Assembly: GCA_016210495.1 (NCBI GenBank)
Contig: JACQUC010000193.1
Span: 1 to 39,164 of the forward strand
Direction of reading: 5' to 3'
Length of the DNA stretch: 39,164 nt
DNA from: Chloroflexota bacterium
Lineage (GTDB): Bacteria > Chloroflexota > FW602-bin22 > JACPRP01
Under the pieces are notes generated by a model that did no database searches, was not told where the DNA came from, and saw nothing but the letters and a program-made list of their open reading frames with translations. Numbering within the stretch: position 1 is the stretch's first letter; each line of letters opens with the position of its first letter. Made by a program: the position numbers and the translations under genes. This document shows, piece after piece, positions 29,924 through 37,411 of this stretch.

Positions 29924-31429
29924 CTACCGAAACCTCGCCGCGCATTCGCCCGCGATGCGCCCTGAGTTAATTGCGAAGCCGAGCGCAGTTCCAGTCAGGC
30001 GCGCGTTGTAGGTGCGCGGTTCCCACCCGCCGGCGTCTTGGCCAATGGCATAGAGCCCAGGAATGGGATTGTCCTCGTGGTCCAATGCCTCCATGCGATG
30101 GTTGACCTTGATTCCCCCCAAGCTCGCCAGGAACCCCACGCCGCATTTCATTGCGTAATAGGGTGGTGTGCGCAGAGCCCGGAGATACGTTCGATCCTTG
30201 GCAAAAATACGATCCCAGCCCTGGTCGCAGAAGGAGTTGTACTCGTCTATTGTGGCTTTGAGAACTTCGGGGTCTGCTCCCACCCATCCGGCTATCTCGT
30301 CCCAAGACTCGCTTACCTTCACACGTCCTTGGCTGGCTTGCAGCTCCAACTCCTTCTGAACCGGGCTATCTAGCGGAAGACCATCCTCCTTCGGACCGAT
30401 GGCCATATCCTCAATTTGGTTACCGGTGCGATTGCGTTCTCTCAGCAGCCCGTTGACGAGTGCTTCTTGCATTACTTTCTCATCCAATAGGCAAAATGAG
30501 ATCTTGCCAGGTTGACGAATTACCCCATTGACGCTCTCGAAGTGATGGAAGATAGCCGATTCGTCCATGAAGCGCTCACCTTTGGTGTTCACCCATAAAG
30601 TGAGAGGTTCCTGGGCAACGTGGAAAAGGGCCCTCTGCCACGCTCCCAAGGCGTTCGAGGCGCTCTGGAAAACTGGCCCCTCCAGCATCAGGGTTCCCAC
30701 TCCCTCAGCCTGCGCCCCTATTTCCTGCGCCATCAGCAGCCCGTCTCCCGTATGGGGCATTCCCATGCACCACATGTCGTCGGTCCAATAGGAGCAATGT
30801 TTTCGTAGAAGCTCCTTGTTGCCAGCGTATCCCCCCGTCGCGATAATCACGCCCCGAGCCGCGATGCTGAACTCCTCGCTGTCACTCGATGCCGTCACCC
30901 CCGTGACCCTTCCCGTTACGTCCCTCGTTATCCCGGTCGCCCTTGTGCGGCACAGCAGTTCCACACCCAGGTCAGCGCAACGCTTTAGCAGCAACTTCAG
31001 CAAAACAGGACCACTCTGGCCCTGTTGCACACGGTGATACACCAGCGGATTCTGATTGGGATAGAACGGCACCACTCGGAAGACGAGGCCCTTCTCCTCC
31101 AGCCACCGAATTGTATCTCCAGATTTGTCTATGAAGGCGCGGACGACTCCGGCATTGATGTCCCAATGGGCAAAGTCCATCGCCATCTTGAAAAGGTCGT
31201 CCCTCCGTGCGTCGATCAAGAATCGCTTCTGTACTGGGCTCTCCGCAGCAAACAGCCCTCCCGCGATGGCCGAATTGCCGCCCGGCGCCGCTCGCTTCTC
31301 CAACACCTTGACCCTAGCGCCATGTTCTCTTGCTGTGATGGCAGCAGACAAGCCCGCCCCCCCTGCACCGATAACTACAATATCGGTCTCGCTCTTTTGA
31401 GTGCGACAGGTTGACAGCTTCTCCATCAT
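29924..31429 (-). CDS. FAD-dependent oxidoreductase, fumarate reductase flavoprotein type
   Basis: The 501-residue FAD_binding_2 protein has the dinucleotide motif DIVVIGAGGAGLSAAITARE (about residues 16-35), the fold motif APGGNSAIAGGLFAAES and the C-terminal signature IPGLYAIGQDAGGWEPRTYN. Close relatives include fumarate reductases, ketosteroid and 3-oxoacyl dehydrogenases and tricarballylate dehydrogenase. There is no heme domain or signal peptide, so it is cytoplasmic. ATG 31429 shares a base with the stop of the previous gene (TAATG), which suggests coupled translation. It probably reduces or oxidises an unsaturated or cyclic acid of the cluster's pathway. Confidence 0.9.
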   Translation of the reverse strand: MMEKLSTCRTQKSETDIVVIGAGGAGLSAAITAREHGARVKVLEKRAAPGGNSAIAGGLFAAESPVQKRFLIDARRDDLFKMAMDFAHWDINAGVVRAFIDKSGDTIRWLEEKGLVFRVVPFYPNQNPLVYHRVQQGQSGPVLLKLLLKRCADLGVELLCRTRATGITRDVTGRVTGVTASSDSEEFSIAARGVIIATGGYAGNKELLRKHCSYWTDDMWCMGMPHTGDGLLMAQEIGAQAEGVGTLMLEGPVFQSASNALGAWQRALFHVAQEPLTLWVNTKGERFMDESAIFHHFESVNGVIRQPGKISFCLLDEKVMQEALVNGLLRERNRTGNQIEDMAIGPKEDGLPLDSPVQKELELQASQGRVKVSESWDEIAGWVGADPEVLKATIDEYNSFCDQGWDRIFAKDRTYLRALRTPPYYAMKCGVGFLASLGGIKVNHRMEALDHEDNPIPGLYAIGQDAGGWEPRTYNARLTGTALGFAINSGRIAGECAARFR

Positions 31430-32643
31430 TAATCCCTTGGCGGCATCTCCGGGATCCACTTCTCGGTCAGTAGGTAATCCGGGTCGCCGTATTTGGCGGC
31501 CTCTTCGCGCACCTCCGGGTCGTCCAGGATCTTGAGTCGACCGTTTTCGATGATCGTTTCACCATTGATGGTCAGGGTGGGGAAGAAGACCTCCAGGTCC
31601 CTGTGCCGGTACCATTCGTCCTTACCGCCGCCGAACCCAAAATGGAGCGTCCCCGACCGCCTGGTTCCCCCGTTCCAGGCCCCGAACGCATCCGAGCCCT
31701 CCCATCTGTACTTGTGGCCGATGCGAAATGCCTTCGGGTGAACCCCGAACATGAGCTCCTCGAACCAGTTGACGCCGGGGCCGGGATGATCGCCGAAGAT
31801 GGCGATGCGTCCTTCGGAGACTGCCGCCCTGCCTTTTTCGAAGTCCTTTGTCCAAAGGACACCCACCTCGCCACCTCCCTCAATTCGAATTGCGCGCCCA
31901 CCTTTGACAGTCATCTTCATCTCGGGCACCCAGCCGGTATGGATGGAGGTGGACACGATGACGCCTTCGGCGGTCGGCAGGGGCTTCATTCCCACCACCT
32001 CCGTCCCGAACGCGTAGAAGGGCCTTGCCTCTTGCGAATCCAGACCGGACTTGGTGACCATTGTAAAGCCCTCCAGGGAGATGTCCGTCCCCTGGGGATC
32101 GGTCGCACGCACCAACGCCCTGGCTGTGTCCGGCCCAGCTGCCTTCAACAAATGCTCGTGCGCCTTGTGGCCCAGGTAGCGCAAAAGCCGCTCGGGGTAG
32201 GTGGCCCAATCACTGGCCAGCCCCTCCTTGTTCGTGATGACCACGCTGAGCATCCGCGTTTTGTACCTTTCCCAGACGTCCATCGTGGATTTCAGCCCGT
32301 AGTAGGACGCCCCGGTGCCGAACATGCCGTGGATGTCGGTAAAGGCGGTTACGTTCACACAAAGGTCTGCGCCTGACAGAGCGTGGAAGGCCACGTTTGG
32401 CCACAGGCCGTAGAGGGCGTTGCGGGTGATCTCGTCGGAGCTGGCGCCAGCCCCAGCCGATTTCACGGCGAGCACGCTGACGCGGCCTCCGGCTATCTCG
32501 GCGGCGATCTTGTAAGCCTCGGTGACGTCACGGTCCGCGGTAGTGTCGGTTACGATCAGCACCTCCTCGCCGGGCTTGACGCGGGCCACGTTCTGCATGC
32601 AGTTCATCGCGCCCGGTATGAGGTCAGACAGTTGAATGGTCAC
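31429..32643 (-). CDS. Putative metal-dependent enzyme of the M29 aminopeptidase/NicX-like family
   Basis: The 404-residue protein begins IPGAMNCMQNVARVKPGEEV, typical for this family, and later has EGGGEVGVLWTKDFEKG, NWFEELMFGVHPKAF and GTLHFGFGGGKDEWYRHRDL followed by a LTINGETIIENG end. The Glu and His residues in these motifs fit the metal site seen in M29 aminopeptidases and in 2,5-dihydroxypyridine 5,6-dioxygenase (NicX). I cannot tell peptidase from ring-opening dioxygenase. The context of an FAH-like and a flavoprotein gene makes small-molecule catabolism more likely. It starts 35 bases after the FAH-like gene. Confidence 0.75.
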   Translation of the reverse strand: MTIQLSDLIPGAMNCMQNVARVKPGEEVLIVTDTTADRDVTEAYKIAAEIAGGRVSVLAVKSAGAGASSDEITRNALYGLWPNVAFHALSGADLCVNVTAFTDIHGMFGTGASYYGLKSTMDVWERYKTRMLSVVITNKEGLASDWATYPERLLRYLGHKAHEHLLKAAGPDTARALVRATDPQGTDISLEGFTMVTKSGLDSQEARPFYAFGTEVVGMKPLPTAEGVIVSTSIHTGWVPEMKMTVKGGRAIRIEGGGEVGVLWTKDFEKGRAAVSEGRIAIFGDHPGPGVNWFEELMFGVHPKAFRIGHKYRWEGSDAFGAWNGGTRRSGTLHFGFGGGKDEWYRHRDLEVFFPTLTINGETIIENGRLKILDDPEVREEAAKYGDPDYLLTEKWIPEMPPRD

Positions 32644-32678
32644 GCTTTGCTTACCTCCTTGAAATCATCCGAACATGT

Positions 32679-33440
32679 TCATTGCCGTGTTCTAGTTACC
32701 GCGTTCCGGAGCGTGCCAATCCCTTCTATCTCGACCTCGATCGCGTCCCCTTCGTCCACCTCGGTTTCTGGTTTCGGCGTACCCATCAGCACGACGTCTA
32801 GAGGCTGCAAGGCCATGAACTGGGAGATGTAGCTCACGGCCTGTCCCACGCCAAATATCATTCCACCGGTGCGGTGATCCAACACCAGGTTGCCGTTTAC
32901 CCTGGACCTCAGCAGCAGGTCATCTCCGGCAACCGAGGTCTCGACCCAGGGGCCCAGCGAGCAAAAGGTGTAGAACGATTTCGCTCGGGTCTGAAACCTT
33001 TCCTTCAGCAGGTCCTGCGCGGTGACGTCGAGTCCGCAGGTGTACCCCAGGACGAATTCCAATGCCCCATCCTCGGGCACCCTTCGGGCCTCGCGGCGAA
33101 TCACCACGGCGAGCTCACCGCCGCAGCTTACCGAGTTGGACACCTCGGGGTACACTACGTGGTCAAGGTGACCTATCACCGCAGATGCAGGCTTGAGGAA
33201 GACCTCCGGCTCTCTTGGTATTTCCCGGCCAAGCTCTTGCTGAAGGCAGTAATAGTTCGCCGCCACGCACACGATAATCCTCGGTTGAACCGGAGCCAGC
33301 AACCTTGCCTCGCCCAGCCGACACATCTGTTCCCCAAGTGCGAAATCTTCGCATACGCTGCCGCGAACGGCGCGTATGGTATCTCCCTCTAGCACGCCGT
33401 ACGCTTCGACTCCGCTTCGCTCGAATCGAACGATCTTCAT
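32679..33440 (-). CDS. Fumarylacetoacetate hydrolase-family protein with altered active site
   Basis: The 253-residue protein has the FAH fold signature: EPEVFLKPASAVIG, GYTCGLDVTAQDL and AKSFYTFCSLGPWVETS. Members cleave C-C bonds or decarboxylate beta-oxoacids. Two key spots differ: the usual N-Y-x-x-H-x-x-E reads NYYCLQQE, with Leu66 for the catalytic His, and the E-x-E metal motif reads CGGEL, with Gly107 for the first Glu. Asp138 and Glu109 remain. It may be a changed hydrolase, an isomerase or a decarboxylase subunit. It is the first gene of the minus-strand operon, divergent from the MarR gene. Confidence 0.85.
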   Translation of the reverse strand: MKIVRFERSGVEAYGVLEGDTIRAVRGSVCEDFALGEQMCRLGEARLLAPVQPRIIVCVAANYYCLQQELGREIPREPEVFLKPASAVIGHLDHVVYPEVSNSVSCGGELAVVIRREARRVPEDGALEFVLGYTCGLDVTAQDLLKERFQTRAKSFYTFCSLGPWVETSVAGDDLLLRSRVNGNLVLDHRTGGMIFGVGQAVSYISQFMALQPLDVVLMGTPKPETEVDEGDAIEVEIEGIGTLRNAVTRTRQ

Positions 33441-33478
33441 CGCTCACGACTCCCTTCGCCACAACCTCCACGCGGGCC

Positions 33479-33507
33479 ATACTACCACGCGACAAGCGGA
33501 AAGTCAA
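33479..33507 (-). promoter_or_regulatory. Promoter of the FAH-like operon
   Basis: On the minus strand TTGACT (33507-33502), a 17-base spacer and TAGTAT (33484-33479) make a strong promoter, about 40 bases before the ATG at 33440. Confidence 0.7.
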
Positions 33508-33522
33508 TACCTTAGATGGTAT
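33507..33522. promoter_or_regulatory. Inverted repeat, candidate MarR operator
   Basis: ATACC (33507-33511) and GGTAT (33518-33522) are separated by TTAGAT. The repeat touches the -35 element of the FAH-like operon promoter. A 16-base two-fold site is usual for MarR dimers; binding is inferred. A smaller ATAC-T-GTAT palindrome lies at 33610-33618, just before the marR-type gene promoter. Confidence 0.45.
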
Positions 33523-33623
33523 ATAACATTAATCATCATAGGTAGATACGAAGCTAAGCAATCATAGTAGCTAAGACATATCAGCAAGCTTCACTACTGT
33601 ATCCTAGATATACTGTATGCTCA

Positions 33624-33652
33624 TTGCAATTATCTGTGCGTCGTGCTATATT
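33624..33652 (+). promoter_or_regulatory. Promoter of the MarR-type regulator
   Basis: TTGCAA (33624-33629), a 17-base spacer and TATATT (33647-33652) fit sigma-70 spacing. The start codon is 60 bases downstream. With the opposite promoter at 33479-33507 this forms a divergent control region that is more AT-rich than the rest of the window. Confidence 0.6.
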
Positions 33653-33711
33653 AGCGTCAGGCCAGTGTTCCGCTGTGGGTCTGGCGCAGGACTGCCTATG
33701 GAGACGGAGGG

Positions 33712-34284
33712 ATGCCTGGAGTGAGCGTGGAGTTGCCCAACAGCGAGGAAATCGTTAGCCTCACCGCCGAGATAAAAAGGCGGCAGTTTCCCCGACTGGT
33801 GGTCTTCGCCGATATGGTGGGCAGGTATGTGGAAGCGAGGCTGAGGGACAAGTACAGCTTCCTGGAGGTAAACCTGCTATCGTTCCTGATCGTTCGGGGA
33901 GGCAGCCTGACTCCCAGCAAAGTCGCTCAGCTTATGCTACGGTCCAAGCATAGTATGACCAGGCTTATCGATAACCTGGAAGCACAGGGGTTTGCCGAGA
34001 GACAACTCCGCGTCGGCGAGGATCGAAGGTACATTCAAATCAGGGTAACCTCGGCCGGAATGGCCTATATGCGGCGATTCCTCGACGACGTGGACCTGAT
34101 GGAACAGGAGGTGATGTCTCGCCTGGATGAAAATGAGCGGGAAGTGTTGATGGCGCTCACGAAAAAACTTGGCCGGATACTGATGGGAGAGCCTGCCAAC
34201 AATCACTGGAAGGAAACTCCCCCTGGTAATGCCCTTGCGACATCGGCTGAGAACGATCCTACGTCCATTCGAAGCTCGACTTGA
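33712..34284 (+). CDS. MarR-family transcriptional regulator
   Basis: The 190-residue protein has the winged helix-turn-helix of MarR (LTPSKVAQLMLRSKHSMTRL, then IDNLEAQGFAERQLRVGEDR, then RRYIQIRVTSAG; about residues 66-115), between dimerisation helices. GGAG at 33700-33703 lies 8 bases before ATG 33712. It is transcribed away from the FAH-like operon, the classical layout for a MarR repressor and its target; the effector would be a substrate or intermediate of that operon. The last 25 residues are low in order and not conserved-looking. Confidence 0.9.
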   Translation: MPGVSVELPNSEEIVSLTAEIKRRQFPRLVVFADMVGRYVEARLRDKYSFLEVNLLSFLIVRGGSLTPSKVAQLMLRSKHSMTRLIDNLEAQGFAERQLRVGEDRRYIQIRVTSAGMAYMRRFLDDVDLMEQEVMSRLDENEREVLMALTKKLGRILMGEPANNHWKETPPGNALATSAENDPTSIRSST

Positions 34285-34310
34285 GACGCGCTATCGCACT
34301 TGCCTCCCGT

Positions 34311-35114
34311 CTATTCGTTAGACGTTCTGGCATCATCCTCTTTTGAGGATGTCCACCGCACTGCTCTGCGATAGACCGATGTGGTGGCCACATCTGGCGA
34401 CATCGCGAGCGACTCACGGAGAATTCTGGTGCATTCCTGGTACTGCTCGGCCGCTTCGGTCCACCGCCCCATTTTCGTGTTCAAGCTGATAAGCGCTCGA
34501 TGTGCCTCTTCGAGACGGCAGTCTGTTGCGAGAATGCGCCTCCAGCATTGCGCCGCCGCGTCGAGAGCCGCTTTCCCCTCGTGCTCGGCGGCAAGGCGCG
34601 TCAGGCCGGCGACATACATCTCGTGCAGCCGTCCACGCTCGGCCCTGCACCACTCCTCCTTGGGCAGATCGCTGGCCAGTGGGCCGCTATAGAGCTCGAC
34701 GGCTCTTTCAAGGTAGAATATCCTGTCGTCGACGTGGCTCGTCGAGGCAGCCCGCATTCTATTCTCGAACAGATCCACGTCCAACCATCCTGCTGGGCCC
34801 AACGAGAGGTGGCAGCGGCCATCGACGTAGTGCACATACTGACAGGGGCCGCTCGCTTCCCGCTTGGGCTCAAGCACCTCCCGCAGGGCGAAAACGACGT
34901 CGTTGAAGTGGTTGAGGGCCGTCTTCGAGTCCGCGTCGGGCCACAGCTTGCTTATGAGTACGTCTCTGTGAATCGCGCGTCCTCGCTGTAGCGCGAGCAG
35001 GGCGAGCAAAGCCTTCGCCTTCTTCCTTTTCCAAACGCCGACCTCGAGGATGGACTCTCCTCGACGGACCGTCACCGGGCCAAGCAAGTGCACTGAGAGA
35101 GATGCTCCCGACAC
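34311..35114 (-). CDS. SARP-type regulator (winged helix plus BTAD)
   Basis: The 267-residue protein has an OmpR-like winged helix (GVWKRKKAKALLALLALQRG, HRDVLISKLWPDADSKTALN) and a bacterial transcriptional activation domain (KEEWCRAERGRLHEMYVAGL onward, with TPR-like helices). It is clearly related to the last 255 residues of the protein at 22153-25518 but lacks ATPase and TPR sensor. The start is GTG 35114 with GGAGG nine bases before. It converges on the MarR gene with 26 bases between the stops. Targets are unknown; the adjacent uptake/catabolic cluster or the Fe-S protein are candidates. Confidence 0.87.
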   Translation of the reverse strand: MSGASLSVHLLGPVTVRRGESILEVGVWKRKKAKALLALLALQRGRAIHRDVLISKLWPDADSKTALNHFNDVVFALREVLEPKREASGPCQYVHYVDGRCHLSLGPAGWLDVDLFENRMRAASTSHVDDRIFYLERAVELYSGPLASDLPKEEWCRAERGRLHEMYVAGLTRLAAEHEGKAALDAAAQCWRRILATDCRLEEAHRALISLNTKMGRWTEAAEQYQECTRILRESLAMSPDVATTSVYRRAVRWTSSKEDDARTSNE

Positions 35115-35241
35115 TTTCGGAATCCTCCATCGTCACCAGGACCGCCGCCGGCCCCCTGCCGATAGACCGCTATGAAGAGGATAGCCATCAGAGTGGAGGT
35201 ACAGTCGCCAGCAGCCGGGAAAACCATAAGCAGAATTCCAG

Positions 35242-36390
35242 CTAGCCTGGTCTTGCAGTCTCCAGCTTAGCCGCCCGCTCGACGTTCAGCCTGGTGTACA
35301 GGTCGACGAAGTCGAGAGTCTGGTTCGGTCTGGTCGTTTTCTCGACTAGCTTGATGGCGCCGTTGCTGCACCGGGGGACGCAAACGCCACAGCCGATGCA
35401 CCAGTTTGGGTCAACCCTGGCGACATCGTCCACTATTTTCACGGCGGCGACCGGACAGATTTCCACGCAGTTCTCACAGGCGATGCACTCGTCCTCGTCG
35501 GTCTCGCGAAGGAAATAGGTGGCCATGATCACGTCGCGCGGTATCTGCCGCCGGCGAATCGGCCGGACGTTCCAACAGGCATCGCCGCAGCAGTTGCAGA
35601 TGTGGTTGATGCCTTCGGCCGTGTTGTCGGTGAAGTGCACCAGGCCCTCGTCGTCGGCCTTCTTGATGATCGCCAGGGCTTCGTCGTGACTTATCTCGCG
35701 GGCCAAGCCGGCGTTGACGACCAGCTCCGCCAGGTCGTTCAGCTTGAGGCATACTTCGGTGGAATGCCCGCAGCCCTCACCTTTGACCATCTTGTACCTG
35801 ACGCGGCAGGGGCAGTGGGCCACGGCGAGCCTGCTGGCCTTGAGAATCACCTTTTCGATCGTTTCGGAGGGATAGACGTTCTGCCACTGAGGATCGATAG
35901 CCTCCGTCGTGGGGACGTATCTGTAAGGTTTGGTTGCGGTGCCGGCGTACAGGTCCATTGCGGCCTGGGAGACGTCGGGATCCCGCTGCAAGTCCGCGAT
36001 CTTCCTGGCGAGAGGGCCGGCATCGCCCTTCCAGAAGTAGATCTGAGGATAGCCATAGCCCAATCTGGGAACGGTGTAAGCTTTCTTGCCTGCCGGGGTG
36101 AGCCGGGAATACAGATGCCCGCGGGCCACGATGCCGTCCAGAACGGTCTCCAGTTTCTCCTGAGGGAGGCTGCTGTTGGCCGCAATCTCGTCCAGCGTCA
36201 CAAGGTCGAGCGGAATCTCGGTCACGGGGATGGCGGTCAGGGCGAGGGCTTCCTCCTCGGTGAACGTCTCCCTGAGCATCTGCTGGAGGGCGCCGCTGCC
36301 GGGCAGATGATCCAGCCATCCCCAGTTGCGGTCGGTCCACATCAAGCCCAGGGCGGTGTAGATATCTTGCTTGGCGAGGTCTTGCGACAT
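35242..36390 (-). CDS. Two-[4Fe-4S] ferredoxin-domain protein with N-terminal helix-turn-helix-like region
   Basis: The 382-residue protein ends with two ferredoxin motifs, CIACENCVEICPVAAVKIV (about residue 300) and CIGCGVCVPRCSNGAIKLV (about 329). Two more Cys groups lie earlier: HCPCRVRY...GCGHSTEVC (about 192-215) and HICNCCGDACW (about 265), which could hold a further cluster. The N-terminal part (about 75-125) resembles a winged helix: LDEIAANSSLPQEKLETVLD, GIVARGHLYSRLTPAGKKAY. It is probably a cytoplasmic electron carrier or redox-sensing protein. ATG 36390 follows GGAGGG; an upstream frame to 36609 runs through a repeat and is rejected. Its redox partner is not evident. Confidence 0.85.
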   Translation of the reverse strand: MSQDLAKQDIYTALGLMWTDRNWGWLDHLPGSGALQQMLRETFTEEEALALTAIPVTEIPLDLVTLDEIAANSSLPQEKLETVLDGIVARGHLYSRLTPAGKKAYTVPRLGYGYPQIYFWKGDAGPLARKIADLQRDPDVSQAAMDLYAGTATKPYRYVPTTEAIDPQWQNVYPSETIEKVILKASRLAVAHCPCRVRYKMVKGEGCGHSTEVCLKLNDLAELVVNAGLAREISHDEALAIIKKADDEGLVHFTDNTAEGINHICNCCGDACWNVRPIRRRQIPRDVIMATYFLRETDEDECIACENCVEICPVAAVKIVDDVARVDPNWCIGCGVCVPRCSNGAIKLVEKTTRPNQTLDFVDLYTRLNVERAAKLETARPG

Positions 36391-36403
36391 AGCTTCCCTC
36401 CAG

Positions 36404-36440
36404 TGGTGCGAAATGGCTGTGAGGAGCATTATAGTGCCGT
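36404..36440. repeat. Fragment of the dispersed TGGTGCGAAATGGC element
   Basis: TGGTGCGAAATGGC at 36404-36417 repeats the left end of the elements at 271 and 18012, followed by unrelated sequence with GTGCC at about 36434. It lies in the leader region of the Fe-S protein gene. Confidence 0.4.
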
Positions 36441-36468
36441 GGGAGGCGACAAGCAAGAGCGGCATAAC

Positions 36469-36615
36469 TTTGGAGTGCGGTCCGCCTATGGCGGACCGCC
36501 GCTTTCGGAACCGCGCGTGGGCCTTCGGTTTCGCCAAGAACAGCGGCGCCCCGAATGGGCGGCGAGGTAATGCCGCGGCCCCGAAAGCGCCCCGCAAGAC
36601 GGGGCGCACTCCAAA
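36469..36615. repeat. 147-bp inverted-repeat element (MITE-like)
   Basis: The ends TTTGGAGTGCG (36469-36479) and CGCACTCCAAA (36605-36615) are perfect inverted copies. Inside each end is a hairpin, GCGGTCCGCC-TAT-GGCGGACCGC (36477-36499) and GCGCCCCG-CAAGA-CGGGGCGC (36587-36607), followed towards the middle by CTTTCGG..CCGCG on both sides. The hairpin arms differ while the frame around them is kept. No coding capacity. It lies between the VapC-like gene and the promoter side of the Fe-S gene. Confidence 0.75.
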
Positions 36616-36642
36616 AAGCTATTTATACAATCCCTGGATCTC

Positions 36643-37062
36643 TTAAGAGAAGTCTGCGATGAGGACGAAGCCAAGCACCACGAAGTGGTGATCGAACGCA
36701 AGCGCCTCTTTGATCGCGAGGTGGTGCATAACCACGAAGGTTGTAGCGTCGACGTAACTCAAGTCCTGATCAGCATACTTGGCGAGTAAATCCTCTGCTT
36801 CCAGTTCCCACGGTTCCGGAACGAACACTCGACGAGTGCGCGCACTGCCTCTCAACCGCTGCAGGAACTCGGTTGCAACCGTAGGACCAAGGCGCACACG
36901 AAGCAAGGTGTAGGTCTCGCCGACGACGTGATTGCTGACAACTAGCGTTCGCGGGGTGTCCAGGAGACGCCGCATCAACCGTGCTGCTGGGGCATGGTAC
37001 GTATCGCCCGCGTCTGCCAATGCATACCAGGCGGAGGTATCGACGAAAACGGCCTGGCTCAC
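36643..37062 (-). CDS. VapC-like PIN-domain toxin
   Basis: The 139-residue PIN protein has the acidic active-site residues of these ribonucleases: Asp8 in VFVDTSAWYAL, Glu49 in VVGETYTLL, Asp98/Asp105 in YADQDLSYVDATTF and Asp124 in AFDHHF. VapC toxins cleave tRNA or rRNA when freed from their antitoxin. Its ATG overlaps the end of the antitoxin gene by 4 bases (37059-37062). Gene order and sizes fit a type II toxin-antitoxin operon. Confidence 0.9.
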   Translation of the reverse strand: MSQAVFVDTSAWYALADAGDTYHAPAARLMRRLLDTPRTLVVSNHVVGETYTLLRVRLGPTVATEFLQRLRGSARTRRVFVPEPWELEAEDLLAKYADQDLSYVDATTFVVMHHLAIKEALAFDHHFVVLGFVLIADFS

Positions 37063-37316
37063 TGCGGCCGACCGCTCCGGCTGTGATCGGCCAGAACCTT
37101 ATCGTGCTCCTCTGAAACACGCCCAGGCCCAGCGTTCCCTAGGCCGATCAGTCCGAGAATGGGATCCTCCTGGCCAGCCTGCTCCTCTTGGAGGAACCGG
37201 CGTGCAGCGAGTCGAAGGAGGTTCGCCCTGGAGGTGCGTCTCTCCCGGGCAAGTCGATCTAGCGCCGAGCTAAGCTCGGGATCGAGGTAGACTTGCGTCC
37301 TGCGCATACGTCTCAT
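37059..37316 (-). CDS. Ribbon-helix-helix antitoxin of the PIN toxin
   Basis: The 85-residue protein opens MRRMRRTQVYLDPELSSALD, then RLARERRTSRANLLRLAARR, a CopG/RHH DNA-binding unit. The C-terminal tail (EQAGQEDPILGLIGLGNAG) is of the kind that blocks the PIN active site. It should neutralise the toxin and repress the operon. The inverted repeat TGTAC (37341-37345) / GTACA (37351-37355) upstream is the likely operator. Confidence 0.88.
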   Translation of the reverse strand: MRRMRRTQVYLDPELSSALDRLARERRTSRANLLRLAARRFLQEEQAGQEDPILGLIGLGNAGPGRVSEEHDKVLADHSRSGRPQ

Positions 37317-37340
37317 CGGCTCTCACCCCACATACATTAC

Positions 37341-37376
37341 TGTACCAAGCGTACATCATTCTTGCTCCGTTGACAA
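37341..37376 (-). promoter_or_regulatory. Control region of the PIN toxin/RHH antitoxin operon
   Basis: TGTAC (37341-37345) and GTACA (37351-37355) form an inverted repeat with a 5-base centre. On the minus strand TTGTCA (37376-37371), 17 bases and TACGCT (37353-37348) are a possible promoter that overlaps it; the -10 match is only moderate. The same TGTAC/GTACA half-site occurs at the other RHH-controlled toxin locus (6490-6509). Confidence 0.45.
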
Positions 37377-37411
37377 GGATTGGAAGGGGGAAGTAGTATT
37401 GTGGTAATTGG

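Noticed and set aside
31603..32376. 257-codon open frame on the plus strand
   Set aside because: It is antisense to the M29/NicX-like gene and shows no domain.
35602..36570. 322-codon open frame on the plus strand
   Set aside because: It is antisense to the Fe-S protein, whose cysteine motifs are unmistakable.
36391..36609. N-terminal extension of the Fe-S protein by 73 codons
   Set aside because: The extension reads through the inverted-repeat element and lacks a ribosome site; ATG 36390 has GGAGGG at a good distance.
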